DNA from: a bacterium | Lineage (GTDB): Bacteria; Electryoneota; RPQS01 | Assembly: GCA_016721565.1 (NCBI GenBank) | Contig: JADKHW010000029.1 | Span: 1-51,073, forward strand | Reading direction: 5' to 3' | Length of the DNA stretch: 51,073 bases | Shown: piece after piece, positions 1-8,688 of the stretch | How positions within the stretch are numbered: the first letter of the stretch is position 1 | Layout of the letters: each line of letters starts with the position of its first letter | Notes under the pieces: generated by a model | What the model saw: the letters and a program-made list of their open reading frames with translations, nothing else | What the model was told of the DNA's origin: nothing | The model's database searches: none | Translations under genes and position numbers: made by a program

Positions 1-1555
1 ATCTTTCTGCGTCAACAGCGAAGGCGCCGATATCGAACATGAATGTGTCGGATGTTGCGCCGACAAGAACGGAATATGGACCATCAGAAGTTGAAGCGCG
101 CCAAACCTGATAGGTCGCATCTTCGACTGGCCGCCAATCGAGTCGCGCATCATCGCCGACGACAGATACAATTAATCCTTGCGGTGTCGGAACTGAGCCT
201 CTGAACCAATTGGCGTAGGCGTCGCCGACATCGTTGCGCGTATCCACCCAGCCGTAATAGAAACCGCCGTCGTGACGGAATGTTGCGCCGTTATAATCCC
301 CAAGGAAATTCGTCACGGTCGGATCAGACATCACCGTTGTTAGCGAAAAACTCGGTGCGTAAGTTTGTCCGCCATCCGTTGAAACCGTTGCATACGGGCG
401 ATAGAGACAACCGGAGGGATCATCACGACGATCCAACCAACCGATTCCCAAGTCACCCGTCTCAGGATGCACTGCAAGCCACTGCCACCATTGCCACGTC
501 CCTGCAGGGCCATCATCCACGCGAACAGGAGCGCTCCATGTTACGCCGCCGTCACTTGATGAACTAAGCAAAATATCAGGATCAGACCCGTTATATGTTG
601 CCCAACAAACATATATCGTTCCGTGATGCGGACCGCCAGAGATATCGCATGTGATCATCGGATAAGACGGCGTGCGGAAAGTTCCGCAAGGATTAGGTTG
701 GCCCCACACATCCCAGAAAGGTGCAACAGCAACGTCAGTACCCCACGTGGTTCCACCATCGAGCGATTTGTCCACCATAATCTGCGATGTCCAATAATCC
801 TGGAACACCACATAGACTTCGCCGTTAGGACCAGAAGCGGGGCAGGAAAACTGACAAGCGTCCGAGTCGGACACGCGGGTCGGAGTCGAGTAGCTTGCTC
901 CTCCGTTGCTCGAATGCGAAACGAAAATCGGCGAGCCGCCCGAAGCAAAAAAGCGCGTCCACGAAACATAGTGCGTGTTCACATAGGGTGAAGTTGTGGA
1001 CAGATCACAGCACGCGTACGGCTTATCTTCAAAGTCCGCGCCCGGTGCATTGATATGCTCGGCAATCGGAGCAGACGTGGACCATGTCAGGCCGCTGTCC
1101 GCCGACGTTTGCACATACACACCGCCGTCGTCGGTCGTGCGGTCAAAGCAAATGTAATTTGCGTATAAACGTCCGTTGCGGTCAACTGCCGCGACCGGAT
1201 CACCAGCCGCTTCAAACACACCTGCCGGACCACGCGTCACGAGCGCGTCATAGAACGTATAACCGCCGTCAATACTGACATAAAATCCGCCTGAAGCATC
1301 GCCGTTGCGGTAGTCATTCGAACCGCCCATCACGAGTCGCGGATTCTGAATCCACGCGGCCATCGTAATCTCATTTTGACGGCGTGTCGTGGTATCCTGA
1401 TTCATCTGCACCGCCGTTCCTGCATCGTCCAACGGAACGAACGCACCGCGCAAATCTTCAACTCGCAAATCTACAACGCTCGAACGCGGGATAAACGGGC
1501 GCTCTTTGGCGAATAACAATCCAGTCAATAAAATCATTAGAAAGAACAGTCTCAT
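1..1555 (-). CDS. Secreted BNR/sialidase-like repeat protein (3' end outside window)
   Basis: The minus strand is open from an ATG at 1555 to the window edge, about 518 codons with no stop. It begins with a short hydrophobic signal peptide (MRLFFLMILLTGLLFA), preceded by an AGGTG ribosome site. The body repeats the phrase SxDGGxTW or close variants (SIDGGYTFY, TSADSGLTWS, SLDGGTTWG, SSDGGVTWS, STDGGQTYA). This is the Asp-box signature of sialidase-type beta-propellers. The last part seen (near 1-180) reads like a fibronectin III-type module. A sorting tail of the kind found on other exported proteins here may follow beyond the edge. Asp-box repeats alone do not show glycosidase activity, and no catalytic Arg triad was identified, so a non-enzymatic propeller is equally likely. 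It lies downstream of ispH on the same strand. Confidence 0.75.
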   Translation of the reverse strand, partial: MRLFFLMILLTGLLFAKERPFIPRSSVVDLRVEDLRGAFVPLDDAGTAVQMNQDTTTRRQNEITMAAWIQNPRLVMGGSNDYRNGDASGGFYVSIDGGYTFYDALVTRGPAGVFEAAGDPVAAVDRNGRLYANYICFDRTTDDGGVYVQTSADSGLTWSTSAPIAEHINAPGADFEDKPYACCDLSTTSPYVNTHYVSWTRFFASGGSPIFVSHSSNGGASYSTPTRVSDSDACQFSCPASGPNGEVYVVFQDYWTSQIMVDKSLDGGTTWGTDVAVAPFWDVWGQPNPCGTFRTPSYPMITCDISGGPHHGTIYVCWATYNGSDPDILLSSSSDGGVTWSAPVRVDDGPAGTWQWWQWLAVHPETGDLGIGWLDRRDDPSGCLYRPYATVSTDGGQTYAPSFSLTTVMSDPTVTNFLGDYNGATFRHDGGFYYGWVDTRNDVGDAYANWFRGSVPTPQGLIVSVVGDDARLDWRPVEDATYQVWRASTSDGPYSVLVGATSDTFMFDIGAFAVDAER

Positions 1556-1600
1556 AACACCTCAAATTGCTTTACGTTGCCATCTACACCCATCAAACTA

Positions 1601-2551
1601 TCACTCACATTCGCAGTCGTCTTTCTCCATCGCTTCAAGCTCTTTTTCCTGCTGATGGGACTCCCAATCAGACGTGTCGCGCAGAATTGTCGCACCGGTG
1701 CGTTCGCCGATGACGTCGCGTACTTTTTCTAATAGCCAATGCGGAGTGGAAGCCGAACCTGTGACGCCAATCGTATCACCGTCGCGGAACCACGAGATGT
1801 CTAAGTCGTTTTCGTCCACCATCAAATATGCGCGCTCGTTCATGCGCTTGCACACGCCGTATAGCGCCTTCGTGTTTGAACTCTTCGTGCCGCCGACCAT
1901 CAAGATAACGTCAACTTGTGTGGCAAACTGTTCCAAGTCGCCGTCACGTCCAACCACGAAGCGGCACAGCGTGTTCTCGACTTGCACCTCAACGTCGTTT
2001 GCATATTCCTTAATCCAGCCGATACGCTCTTCAAACCACTCTTTGGAAACCGTAGTTTGCGCAAGGATGAAGACTTTCTTGTTCGGATCAAGCTGCTTGC
2101 AATCTTCGCGCTCATAAACCACAAAAGCTTTGTTGTCACAGTGGCCCTTGATTCCGATGGTCTCGGGGTGGTACGGTTTGCCAATAATCACAACCTGCTC
2201 GCCGACTTCGTAGTGCTTGCGCGCGATATTCTGAGACCGCGTCACTACCGGGCAAGTGCCGTCAATCAACTCAACGCCAAGCTCTTTGGCTTTCGCGTAT
2301 GTTTCGGGCGGCTCACCGTGGGCGCGAATCAAAACTTTTTGTGGGCGGCTCTCAGTGGCCATACCGCCGTGATCAATTGAAGACAAACCGCTCTTTTCCA
2401 AACGCGCGATTTCAACTTCATTATGAATGATATCGCCAAGCGAAACCAACGGTAAACCCGTGTCGCTCATGACCTTTTCAGCCATCTTCACAACGCGACG
2501 CACACCCCCACAAAAACCTGCGCGCGGATCAACGAGAACTTTCATGCTCAT
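1601..2551 (-). CDS. ispH: 4-hydroxy-3-methylbut-2-enyl diphosphate reductase (IspH/LytB)
   Basis: This is the last enzyme of the MEP pathway. It reduces HMBPP to IPP and DMAPP with a [4Fe-4S] cluster in the cytoplasm. The protein has 316 residues, normal for the family. The three cluster cysteines are visible: C14 in GFCGGVRR, C100 in DGTCPVV and C196 in ENTLC. The substrate-binding histidines fit H43 (IIHNEV), H78 (RAHGEPP) and H128 (PYHPE), with E130 next to the last. The S-x-N motif is in GTKSSNTKAL. The C-terminus is unusually acidic (DDCECE). The start (MSMKV) overlaps the 3' end of dxs by 23 bases, implying translational coupling. Electrons probably come from a ferredoxin or flavodoxin, and the FNR-type reductase at 7509-8264 is a candidate upstream partner (inference). 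Confidence 0.97.
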   Translation of the reverse strand: MSMKVLVDPRAGFCGGVRRVVKMAEKVMSDTGLPLVSLGDIIHNEVEIARLEKSGLSSIDHGGMATESRPQKVLIRAHGEPPETYAKAKELGVELIDGTCPVVTRSQNIARKHYEVGEQVVIIGKPYHPETIGIKGHCDNKAFVVYEREDCKQLDPNKKVFILAQTTVSKEWFEERIGWIKEYANDVEVQVENTLCRFVVGRDGDLEQFATQVDVILMVGGTKSSNTKALYGVCKRMNERAYLMVDENDLDISWFRDGDTIGVTGSASTPHWLLEKVRDVIGERTGATILRDTSDWESHQQEKELEAMEKDDCECE

Positions 2552-3518
2552 TCTGTTCTCCCGAAGTCTTGTTGCAGGCGGATCGGCATGGGTCCAGCGT
2601 TAATTCGGCTTTCATCATGCCACTAATAGCTTCCGAAATGTGACGCGGTGACAGGCCCGCAAGTTCAAGCAATTGCGACCGCGTGCCGTGTTCAACGAAA
2701 CTATCGGGCAAATGCAGGGCGTGGAACAGGTGATCGTGACCATTAGATTTCAGGAACATCGCCACCTGTGAACCCAAACCGCCAAAGCCAGTGCCTTCTT
2801 CGAGCGTGAGCACGGCTTCATGCGTATCGAGCAATTGTGACAATAGCGCTTCGTCAATCGGTTTCACAAAACGCGCATTGACGAGTGTAACATTGTATTC
2901 TTCAGCTGCAATCACTTTGCGGGCGGCTTCCACCATCGTTCCGGTGGCTAATACGCAAACTTTCTTACCATCGCGTATGGTTTCCCAGCTTCCGACCTTG
3001 ATCAAGGCAGGAGTTTCATCCCAGTTGATATGGTCTGGAGCTTTGTCACGCGGATAGCGAATCCCAAACGGGCCGTCGGCCCAATTGAGACCGGTGTAAA
3101 TCAAGTTGCGTAATTCCTGGCCGTCACGGGGAGCGGAGACAACCATGCCGGGAATTGTGGAAAGATAACCGAGATCATAACAACCGTGATGTGTGGGTCC
3201 GTCTTCGCCAACCAATCCGCCTCGATCCATGCAGAACAAGACCGGCAAATGCTGAATGCCGCAATCATGCATGATGTGATCATAGGCTCGCTGTAAGAAT
3301 GTCGAGTAGATGGCCGCAACTGGCTTCAATCCTTCAGCAGCAAGCCCTGCGGCAAAAGTCACCGCATGACCTTCGGCAATACCCACATCGAAGAATTGCT
3401 CGGGGCACTCTTGGGAGAACTCAACTAAGCCGGTGCCTTCTTTCATGGCCGCAGTAATTACACACACGCGTTTATCGCGCTTAGCCTCTTGAATCATCGC
3501 TTTGCCGAATATATTCAT
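2529..3518 (-). CDS. dxs: 1-deoxy-D-xylulose-5-phosphate synthase, C-terminal half
   Basis: This 329-residue ORF carries the pyrimidine-binding and C-terminal transketolase domains of DXS. Visible motifs are MKEGTGL, FFDVGIAEGHAVTFAAGLA, DRGGLVGEDGPTHHG and the C-terminal EHGTRSQLLELAGL. The N-terminal thiamine-pyrophosphate domain lies in a different frame at 3562-4503. Reading upstream of the ATG, this frame stays open for about 17 codons (LLPKVEPKSEAKTEPETEAY), which resembles the hydrophilic linker between the two DXS domains. That suggests the ATG is an artificial start and that one full-length protein of about 640 residues is intended. A genuinely two-piece enzyme cannot be excluded. 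The family makes DXP from pyruvate and glyceraldehyde 3-phosphate. The 3' end overlaps ispH by 23 bases. Confidence 0.93.
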   Translation of the reverse strand: MNIFGKAMIQEAKRDKRVCVITAAMKEGTGLVEFSQECPEQFFDVGIAEGHAVTFAAGLAAEGLKPVAAIYSTFLQRAYDHIMHDCGIQHLPVLFCMDRGGLVGEDGPTHHGCYDLGYLSTIPGMVVSAPRDGQELRNLIYTGLNWADGPFGIRYPRDKAPDHINWDETPALIKVGSWETIRDGKKVCVLATGTMVEAARKVIAAEEYNVTLVNARFVKPIDEALLSQLLDTHEAVLTLEEGTGFGGLGSQVAMFLKSNGHDHLFHALHLPDSFVEHGTRSQLLELAGLSPRHISEAISGMMKAELTLDPCRSACNKTSGEQNEHESSR

Positions 3519-3561
3519 GTAGGCTTCAGTCTCTGGCTCAGTCTTGGCTTCGGACTTCGGT

Positions 3562-4503
3562 TCAACCTTTGGCAGGAGCTTTCACTGCATGCCACGTCAC
3601 CGAATCCGCTTCCGCTACGTCATAACCTTTGCCTTTACGGGTCAGGAAATGCACGAGCACGGGGTGTTTGTGACGACTCTTTATGTTTTTCAGAATTTCG
3701 ACAGATTCTTTAATGTCGTGCCCATCGAACGGCCCGAAATATTGGAAGCCAAATTCTTCAAACAACATGCCCGGCGACACGAGGCCCTTGAGCGAGGCTT
3801 CAAAGCGACCTGCAAAACTGCGCATAGTCTCTTTACCGACAGGCGACTTGCCCATCAGATCCCACATCTCGTCTTTGATCTTCGAGAGTAGTGGATTGGT
3901 TTCCATCTTGGCCAAGAATTTCGGCACGGCACCTACGTTCGGCGAAATCGACATACGGTTATCGTTTAGGATAATCGTAATGTCGCGACCCGAGTGACCG
4001 GCATTGTTGAGTGCTTCAAAAGCCAATCCGCCCGTCATCCCACCATCGCCAATAACGGCGACGACACTATGCTTTTCGCCTTTCATGTCACGCGCTACGG
4101 CCATTCCGTAAGCGGCAGACAACGACGTTGACGCATGGCCCGCGCCGAACACATCGTACTCGCTCTCGTTGCGCTTCAAGAACCCCGATAAGCCACCCAT
4201 GCGGCGAATCGTACCAAGCTTGTCACGGCGGCCCGTAAGGATTTTGTGAATATAGCCCTGATGCCCGACGTCCCACACGATGCGGTCTTCCGGTGTGTTG
4301 TAAACGTAGTGCAGGGCTGCGGACAATTCAACAACGCCGAGTGAAGCGGCCAAGTGACCACCGACGGCATTGATCGTGTCCCACAAATAGCGGCGCAGTT
4401 CAGAACAGACGATTTCGAGTTCGTCCACACTCAGTTTGCGCAATTCTTCAGGCGAATCCACGCGCGCGAGCAACGGATAGAGTTCCGCATTGAAAGTACT
4501 CAA
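3562..4503 (-). CDS. dxs: 1-deoxy-D-xylulose-5-phosphate synthase, N-terminal half
   Basis: This 313-residue ORF is the thiamine-diphosphate-binding half of DXS. It shows WDVGHQGYIHKILTGR, the Mg/TPP motif GDGGMTGG followed by LNDN, and SISPNVGA. It ends WHAVKAPAKG-stop, exactly where the inter-domain linker begins. The downstream half continues in the +1-shifted frame, so a single-base change near 3562-3570 would restore one ORF. The start is TTG at 4503, overlapping the ccsA stop codon (TCTTGAGT). The next residues (MSTFNAELYPLLARVDSPEE) fit the usual DXS N-terminus, so I accept TTG. Since DXS is normally the entry enzyme of the MEP pathway and ispG and ispH lie close by, a sequencing error is more likely than loss of function. 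Confidence 0.93.
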   Translation of the reverse strand: MSTFNAELYPLLARVDSPEELRKLSVDELEIVCSELRRYLWDTINAVGGHLAASLGVVELSAALHYVYNTPEDRIVWDVGHQGYIHKILTGRRDKLGTIRRMGGLSGFLKRNESEYDVFGAGHASTSLSAAYGMAVARDMKGEKHSVVAVIGDGGMTGGLAFEALNNAGHSGRDITIILNDNRMSISPNVGAVPKFLAKMETNPLLSKIKDEMWDLMGKSPVGKETMRSFAGRFEASLKGLVSPGMLFEEFGFQYFGPFDGHDIKESVEILKNIKSRHKHPVLVHFLTRKGKGYDVAEADSVTWHAVKAPAKG

Positions 4504-6239
4504 GAGCTTGCTCCTGCTGGTTCACGCATCCCGGGCGGCGGCAATGCAGAACCCTGTGATTCCGTTGGGGGCTTCGCATTGGGATTGCCCCACTTGCCTT
4601 TAAGCTGTAAGCTCACCCACGAGAGGAAGATAGTTTCGAGAATCAAGTAGCCAAATGCTTCAGTCGGAATTCCGGGGGACGATCCTGCGCCGTAGCTATG
4701 TAAGCCACTAAGATAGAAATTCACGCCGTAATAGGTCATCACCACAACCGGGAAGGCAGCAACCGACGCGAATGCGAGGCTTTTCCAATTCAGCCAACCC
4801 GCGCTACGACCGTGCAAGAAAGCGATATACACAAACCATGTGATAAGCGCCCACGTCTCTTTCGGATCCCAGCCCCAGAAACGGCCCCAGCTCGAATCGG
4901 CCCACACCGCACCGAGCAAAATTCCAAAAATCAAAATTACGCAAGCAACTTGCATGACGTGCAGATTGGCTGCGGCCATACGAGACAGCGTCGGACTAAT
5001 CTGCCCTTTAGACTTAACTGCCCCAATCAGCACAATGTGTCCGATCACCATTGTAAGTGCAAGGCATCCGTAGCTGGTGAGAATAGTGATGACGTGGTAA
5101 ACCAACCAATAGCTTTGCAAAGCTGGAACAAGGGGATTAATGCCGCGATCCAGATTCGCATAGTGTGCCAGCCACAAGACAATTCCACCCATCAGCGATC
5201 CCGCAAGGCCGAAGATACGATCGCGTTTCACAAGTTCATAGATCAGTGCAATGATGACAAGCGACCAGCCAATCGCGGTCAGCGACTCATACATGTTTGA
5301 CCATGGCGCACGTCCACCGATCATCCAGCGCATGATCATGCCGGTTGAATAAAACCCCAGACCGCAAATCATACCAATTAATGCCGACGCGCGTAATTTG
5401 GCGTAGCGCGTCGAGTAGCTCACCGCAAACAAAACCGCTGCCGTTAGGAGTAAAATGCGCGCCCAGAAAAACGGCGACAAACGATTGAACGTGCCTTCCA
5501 GACTTGCTGTGGATTCAATTTCAGGTTGATCCGCCAGTAGCTTGTTCTGCGTCGAGACAAACAAATCGGCTGACGTGTTGAACATGTCAGGGCGATTGTC
5601 CAATACCGAGTGATACATACCAGCCCAGGCGAGTCCAAGCGATGACATCTCTTCACTGACGCCGACGGCATTCATCGAGTCGCGCTCAATTTTAGAGAGC
5701 AGATCAGGCATTGTTGCCCATTCTGTGGTCTTTGCGTCGCCATCGCGCGGCGGCACAAATGACGGCACCTCGTGCTGGAACACCATTGCAAGAGTATTCA
5801 ACTTATGCAGAATATCATTGGCTTTGGTCTGCGTGAACGCAAGCTTTTCACCGGCCTTCTGTGCTTCCTGTGCTTCCATCACGATCTGCATCAAGCGCGG
5901 CTTGGAGTGCAATTCTTGAATAGAGAAGCGGCTGCCTGGCTGATCTTGTAATTCAAGTTCCTTGCGCAGGTCGCCTTTCGGCAAATAGACGAGCGGCATA
6001 TCGGCCCAGCGTTCGCCGTCGGACATCCAGCGAAAATAGGTTTCGACCGGGCTTTGGCCTTCATATGTGTCTTTGCCGACTACATCCGTGACGAGTTCGC
6101 GCGCAAAAGTATCGAGCGGTTTCAAGCGTCCGCCATCTTGTACGACGATCTGTCCGGCGAGGTTCCAATTGAAGTCCTCTGCTTGTGCCACCGAAAGGAT
6201 GGACAGCACGGCTAGGAGGATCACAAAATACTTCTTCAT
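4500..6239 (-). CDS. ccsA: System II cytochrome c maturation protein CcsA/ResC with extracytoplasmic N-terminal domain
   Basis: This 579-residue membrane protein handles and exports haem for cytochrome c assembly. It starts with a cleavable signal (MKKYFVILLAVLSILSVAQA). A roughly 240-residue extracytoplasmic domain follows (DGGRLKPLDTFARELV near its start), and then about eight transmembrane segments from about residue 258. The tryptophan-rich WWD signature WGRFWGWDPKETWAL is present near residue 450, as in all CcsA/ResC proteins. The N-terminal extension is longer than in the classical 300-residue CcsA and resembles versions seen in Bacteroidetes-type organisms. It overlaps resB by 4 bases (ATGA) and dxs by its stop codon, so it is part of one transcription unit. 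Its presence implies that the cell makes c-type cytochromes, although none is encoded in this window. Confidence 0.9.
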   Translation of the reverse strand: MKKYFVILLAVLSILSVAQAEDFNWNLAGQIVVQDGGRLKPLDTFARELVTDVVGKDTYEGQSPVETYFRWMSDGERWADMPLVYLPKGDLRKELELQDQPGSRFSIQELHSKPRLMQIVMEAQEAQKAGEKLAFTQTKANDILHKLNTLAMVFQHEVPSFVPPRDGDAKTTEWATMPDLLSKIERDSMNAVGVSEEMSSLGLAWAGMYHSVLDNRPDMFNTSADLFVSTQNKLLADQPEIESTASLEGTFNRLSPFFWARILLLTAAVLFAVSYSTRYAKLRASALIGMICGLGFYSTGMIMRWMIGGRAPWSNMYESLTAIGWSLVIIALIYELVKRDRIFGLAGSLMGGIVLWLAHYANLDRGINPLVPALQSYWLVYHVITILTSYGCLALTMVIGHIVLIGAVKSKGQISPTLSRMAAANLHVMQVACVILIFGILLGAVWADSSWGRFWGWDPKETWALITWFVYIAFLHGRSAGWLNWKSLAFASVAAFPVVVMTYYGVNFYLSGLHSYGAGSSPGIPTEAFGYLILETIFLSWVSLQLKGKWGNPNAKPPTESQGSALPPPGMREPAGASS

Positions 6240-7108
6240 GCGGGGGCTCCCTCTTTGGTTTTGGGAGAATTAGCCATAAGTTCCTCGGTCATCTCCGTGT
6301 TTTCAGGCAAAGGCATTGCAGGACCGCGCGGCGCCGGCGGGAATTTTTGTTTCAGCCACGGCTTTATGAAGATAATGCACGCCATAGAGAGCACGAGCAA
6401 AATGCCGCCAGCATACATGTACGGAATACCTGGGTCATAGGAGACGCCGAGCACAGTGGCTTGTCGTCCGTCGGGCAAATCAATCCATGAAGCTTGACTA
6501 ATCTTGTAGCCCTTGTACGCGAGCGGATGATTCAGAATCACGTCCCACTCGACGGTCTCGGGATTACCGGGATCATCTACAATCACATGCGACTTAAACA
6601 GTGATGTCATTCCGGTGCCGGGATACATCACCTGTTCAAAAGCGACACAGTGCACACCAAAGGGCAATTGTCGCTCTTCTCCGATCTTGGTTTCCCAATT
6701 CTCAAAATCGAGCTGTTCGAGACCGAATCGGTTCTCCGTGTCGCCCTCAAGAATCACCATCTGCCCTTGCATACCGAAGCGGTTGGTAATCATCGAGGCC
6801 GCCATGATCAGCAGCAGCGCGACGTGCGTTAACAGCCACGGATATTGGTGCGGATAGTACGGCGCGCGGCGTAGCGTGCAACCGATCAGGTTCAATGCAA
6901 GCGTGATGGTCATCAAATCAAACCACCACGTGCGGTACACGAGAATTCTCGCCGCACCGTTGGAATAGACCGTTTCAATCCACGTGCCGTAGCCCATCGC
7001 GATGCCGAAAATCATCAGCAAGACGATGGTCAACTTCACTGAGGAGAAGAACAGCCAAATCCGATCAAGAATGTTTGTCAAGTCTCTCTTCCTTGCCTTT
7101 GTTTGCAA
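6236..7108 (-). CDS. resB: ResB-like cytochrome c biogenesis protein (Ccs1)
   Basis: This 290-residue ResB-family protein is the partner of CcsA in the system II haem-lyase complex. It has transmembrane segments near residues 22-42, 62-80 and 92-108. A central extracytoplasmic domain (GMQGQMVILEGD through KGYKISQASW) follows, then a final helix near 232-252 (YMYAGGILLVLSMACIIFI). The motif HPLAYKGYKISQASW is typical of ResB. The protein is shorter than the 450-550-residue ResB of Gram-positives but is close to compact versions in Bacteroidetes and Epsilonproteobacteria. Its stop overlaps the ccsA start by 4 bases, supporting co-translation. The C-terminal cytoplasmic tail is proline-rich. Confidence 0.87.
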   Translation of the reverse strand: MQTKARKRDLTNILDRIWLFFSSVKLTIVLLMIFGIAMGYGTWIETVYSNGAARILVYRTWWFDLMTITLALNLIGCTLRRAPYYPHQYPWLLTHVALLLIMAASMITNRFGMQGQMVILEGDTENRFGLEQLDFENWETKIGEERQLPFGVHCVAFEQVMYPGTGMTSLFKSHVIVDDPGNPETVEWDVILNHPLAYKGYKISQASWIDLPDGRQATVLGVSYDPGIPYMYAGGILLVLSMACIIFIKPWLKQKFPPAPRGPAMPLPENTEMTEELMANSPKTKEGAPA

Positions 7109-7170
7109 TCCTCGAACATCATGTTCATCGTTTACTCCACTATATTCATCATTCTGTCATTACTCGTTCA

Positions 7171-7431
7171 TTACTGAACAATGACGACTTCTTTCAAACC
7201 GTCAACTTTCTCAAGCATGGTGCGGCGGACTCCACCCTCCATAGCCGAAAGCGAACCGCCGCAGCCTTCACAACCGCCGCCCATCGAAATGGTGGCGATA
7301 CCGTCTTTCAACGAAACCAGTTGTCCGTCTCCGCCCTCGGCTTGAAAGATTGGCCGGAACATATCCAGCAGTTTGTTCACCTTCTGCGACAATTCCAAAT
7401 CGAGATCGGTGGTCGTTTCAATCGTGCTCAT
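7171..7431 (-). CDS. NifU C-terminal-domain (Nfu) Fe-S cluster carrier
   Basis: A small protein of 86 residues consisting of one Nfu domain. It shows VNKLLDMFRPIFQAEGGDG near the N-terminus and the cluster-binding GGGCEGCGGS (C-x-x-C). Nfu proteins carry [4Fe-4S] clusters to target enzymes. I place the start at the ATG at 7431 (MSTIETTTDL) because a GGAG ribosome site lies 7 bases upstream. The longer version beginning at a TTG (7461) has no such site. The gene sits between an FNR-like reductase and resB. With the Fe-S enzymes IspG and IspH in the same block, a role in maturing them is an attractive inference that the sequence does not prove. Confidence 0.92.
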   Translation of the reverse strand: MSTIETTTDLDLELSQKVNKLLDMFRPIFQAEGGDGQLVSLKDGIATISMGGGCEGCGGSLSAMEGGVRRTMLEKVDGLKEVVIVQ

Positions 7432-7508
7432 CAGATTCTCCGTTATTCCAAACTTAGGCAATATTCTTTAATATTCGCGTCAGCACAACCTGTCCAGCGG
7501 TACGCTGG

Positions 7509-8264
7509 TTAGTCGTAAAGTTCAATCTTCACATCTTTGCGGTCGTACCCCATCTCGGTCAGATGGTGGCGTGCATCGTCAAGCATCGCCCGCCAGCCAC
7601 AAAGAAAGAACGTGCAAGGGCGTTTGTCAGCAAAGAACTTTGTGTAATGTACATGCACATGACCTTGCGGGCCGTGCCAATCCTGCTGCCGCGACAAGAC
7701 AGGGTAAAAATGCAGGCCGTGATCATGGCGCATCTTCTCAAAATCTTCGCGGTAGAGAATATCCGATTCGTAGCGGTTTCCGAAGAACAGACTCACAGGA
7801 GCCTTGATTGTCCCGCGAGCGTAACCGTCCATAAGCATCGAGCGAAACGGCGCAATCCCGACGCCCGTCGAGATGAAACACGTTTCCTTTTCGACGACGT
7901 CTGGCAGCACAAACCGACCAATCGCATCCGAGCCCTTCAGAATCGAGCCGACCTTAACATCTTCAAACAAATAGCGCGTGGCCAAACCATCGGGTACGCG
8001 GCCCACACACAGTTGAAAAGAGTTGCCGCTGTCGGGAGCCGATGCTATCGAATAGCTGCGCCGCGTGACTTTCGCGTTGATCGGAAAATCAATCTGAATA
8101 AACTGCCCAGCCTGAAAATTATAGGCTTCGCGGCCCGGCACGCGCAAATCAAAGAGTTTGACGGTCGGCGTCGCATCAACTATCCGCGTCACTTCCACGT
8201 CAAAGAACAAATACTTTGGCCCCTTCCGAGGCTCCACTTGAATGTTTTCGACTAAACTGCTCAA
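7509..8264 (-). CDS. FAD/NAD(P)-binding oxidoreductase of the ferredoxin reductase (FNR) family
   Basis: This 251-residue protein has the two-domain FNR fold. The FAD domain shows RRSYSIAS (R-x-Y-S/T) and FQLCVGRVPDGLATRYL. The NAD(P) domain shows STGVGIAPFRSML, a GNRYESDILYREDFE segment, and CGWRAMLDDA followed by the terminal ELYD. No 2Fe-2S ferredoxin domain is fused, so it resembles stand-alone flavodoxin/ferredoxin reductases or the reductase module of oxygenases. The start is TTG at 8264 with an AGAGAA stretch upstream. In this neighbourhood it could supply electrons to a ferredoxin or flavodoxin feeding IspG and IspH (inference). The exact acceptor cannot be read from the sequence. Confidence 0.88.
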   Translation of the reverse strand: MSSLVENIQVEPRKGPKYLFFDVEVTRIVDATPTVKLFDLRVPGREAYNFQAGQFIQIDFPINAKVTRRSYSIASAPDSGNSFQLCVGRVPDGLATRYLFEDVKVGSILKGSDAIGRFVLPDVVEKETCFISTGVGIAPFRSMLMDGYARGTIKAPVSLFFGNRYESDILYREDFEKMRHDHGLHFYPVLSRQQDWHGPQGHVHVHYTKFFADKRPCTFFLCGWRAMLDDARHHLTEMGYDRKDVKIELYD

Positions 8265-8320
8265 TGTTCTCTGGGTTCTGATTTTCCCCGATCCTCTGTG
8301 GGACTAAGGGGGTCAAACTG

Positions 8321-8683
8321 TCAAATCGTATCTATCGAAACTTTTGTCTTATCATTCACGACGTTGCCCGTATTCACGGTATTCGCGCGCTCGAATAAGA
8401 TCAACTGCACTTCTTCTTCCGAAACGGGACAATGCTCGACGCCGTGCGGAATCAAAATCATCTCGCCCTCATTCACCGTCACATCGCCGTCGCGAAGCAT
8501 CATCAGAAGCGAGCCTTTCACCACCATGAAAAGTTCGTCTTCTTCATCGTGATGATGCCACACAAACTCACCTTTGAGCTTAACAAACTTTACCGCACAT
8601 TCGTTTACCATCGCCGCGATGCGCGGGTGCTCATAATCATGAATTTGCGCAAAAACGGAAGCGATATCGATCTTGTGCGGCAT
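8321..8683 (-). CDS. Cupin-domain protein
   Basis: A single-domain cupin of 120 residues. Cupin motif 1 is FVWHHHDEEDELFMVVKG, giving the usual His/His/Glu metal ligands. Motif 2 contains the late His (LIPHGVEHCPVSEEE). Such small cupins bind a divalent metal or act as sugar or phenolic isomerases and dioxygenases, and the sequence alone does not choose among these. It begins 6 bases after the M28 peptidase stop on the same strand, with no strong ribosome site, which suggests coupled translation. Confidence 0.88.
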   Translation of the reverse strand: MPHKIDIASVFAQIHDYEHPRIAAMVNECAVKFVKLKGEFVWHHHDEEDELFMVVKGSLLMMLRDGDVTVNEGEMILIPHGVEHCPVSEEEVQLILFERANTVNTGNVVNDKTKVSIDTI

Positions 8684-8688
8684 TTCGA

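Noticed and set aside
3562..3570. TGA at the end of the dxs N-terminal half as recoding (Sec or programmed frameshift)
   Set aside because: The continuation is in the +1 frame without a clear slippery site or pseudoknot, and further stops follow in the TGA frame. A single-base error or natural split is simpler.
7563..8255. 230-codon plus-strand ORF opposite the FNR-type gene
   Set aside because: The minus-strand FNR motifs are unambiguous and this is their antisense.
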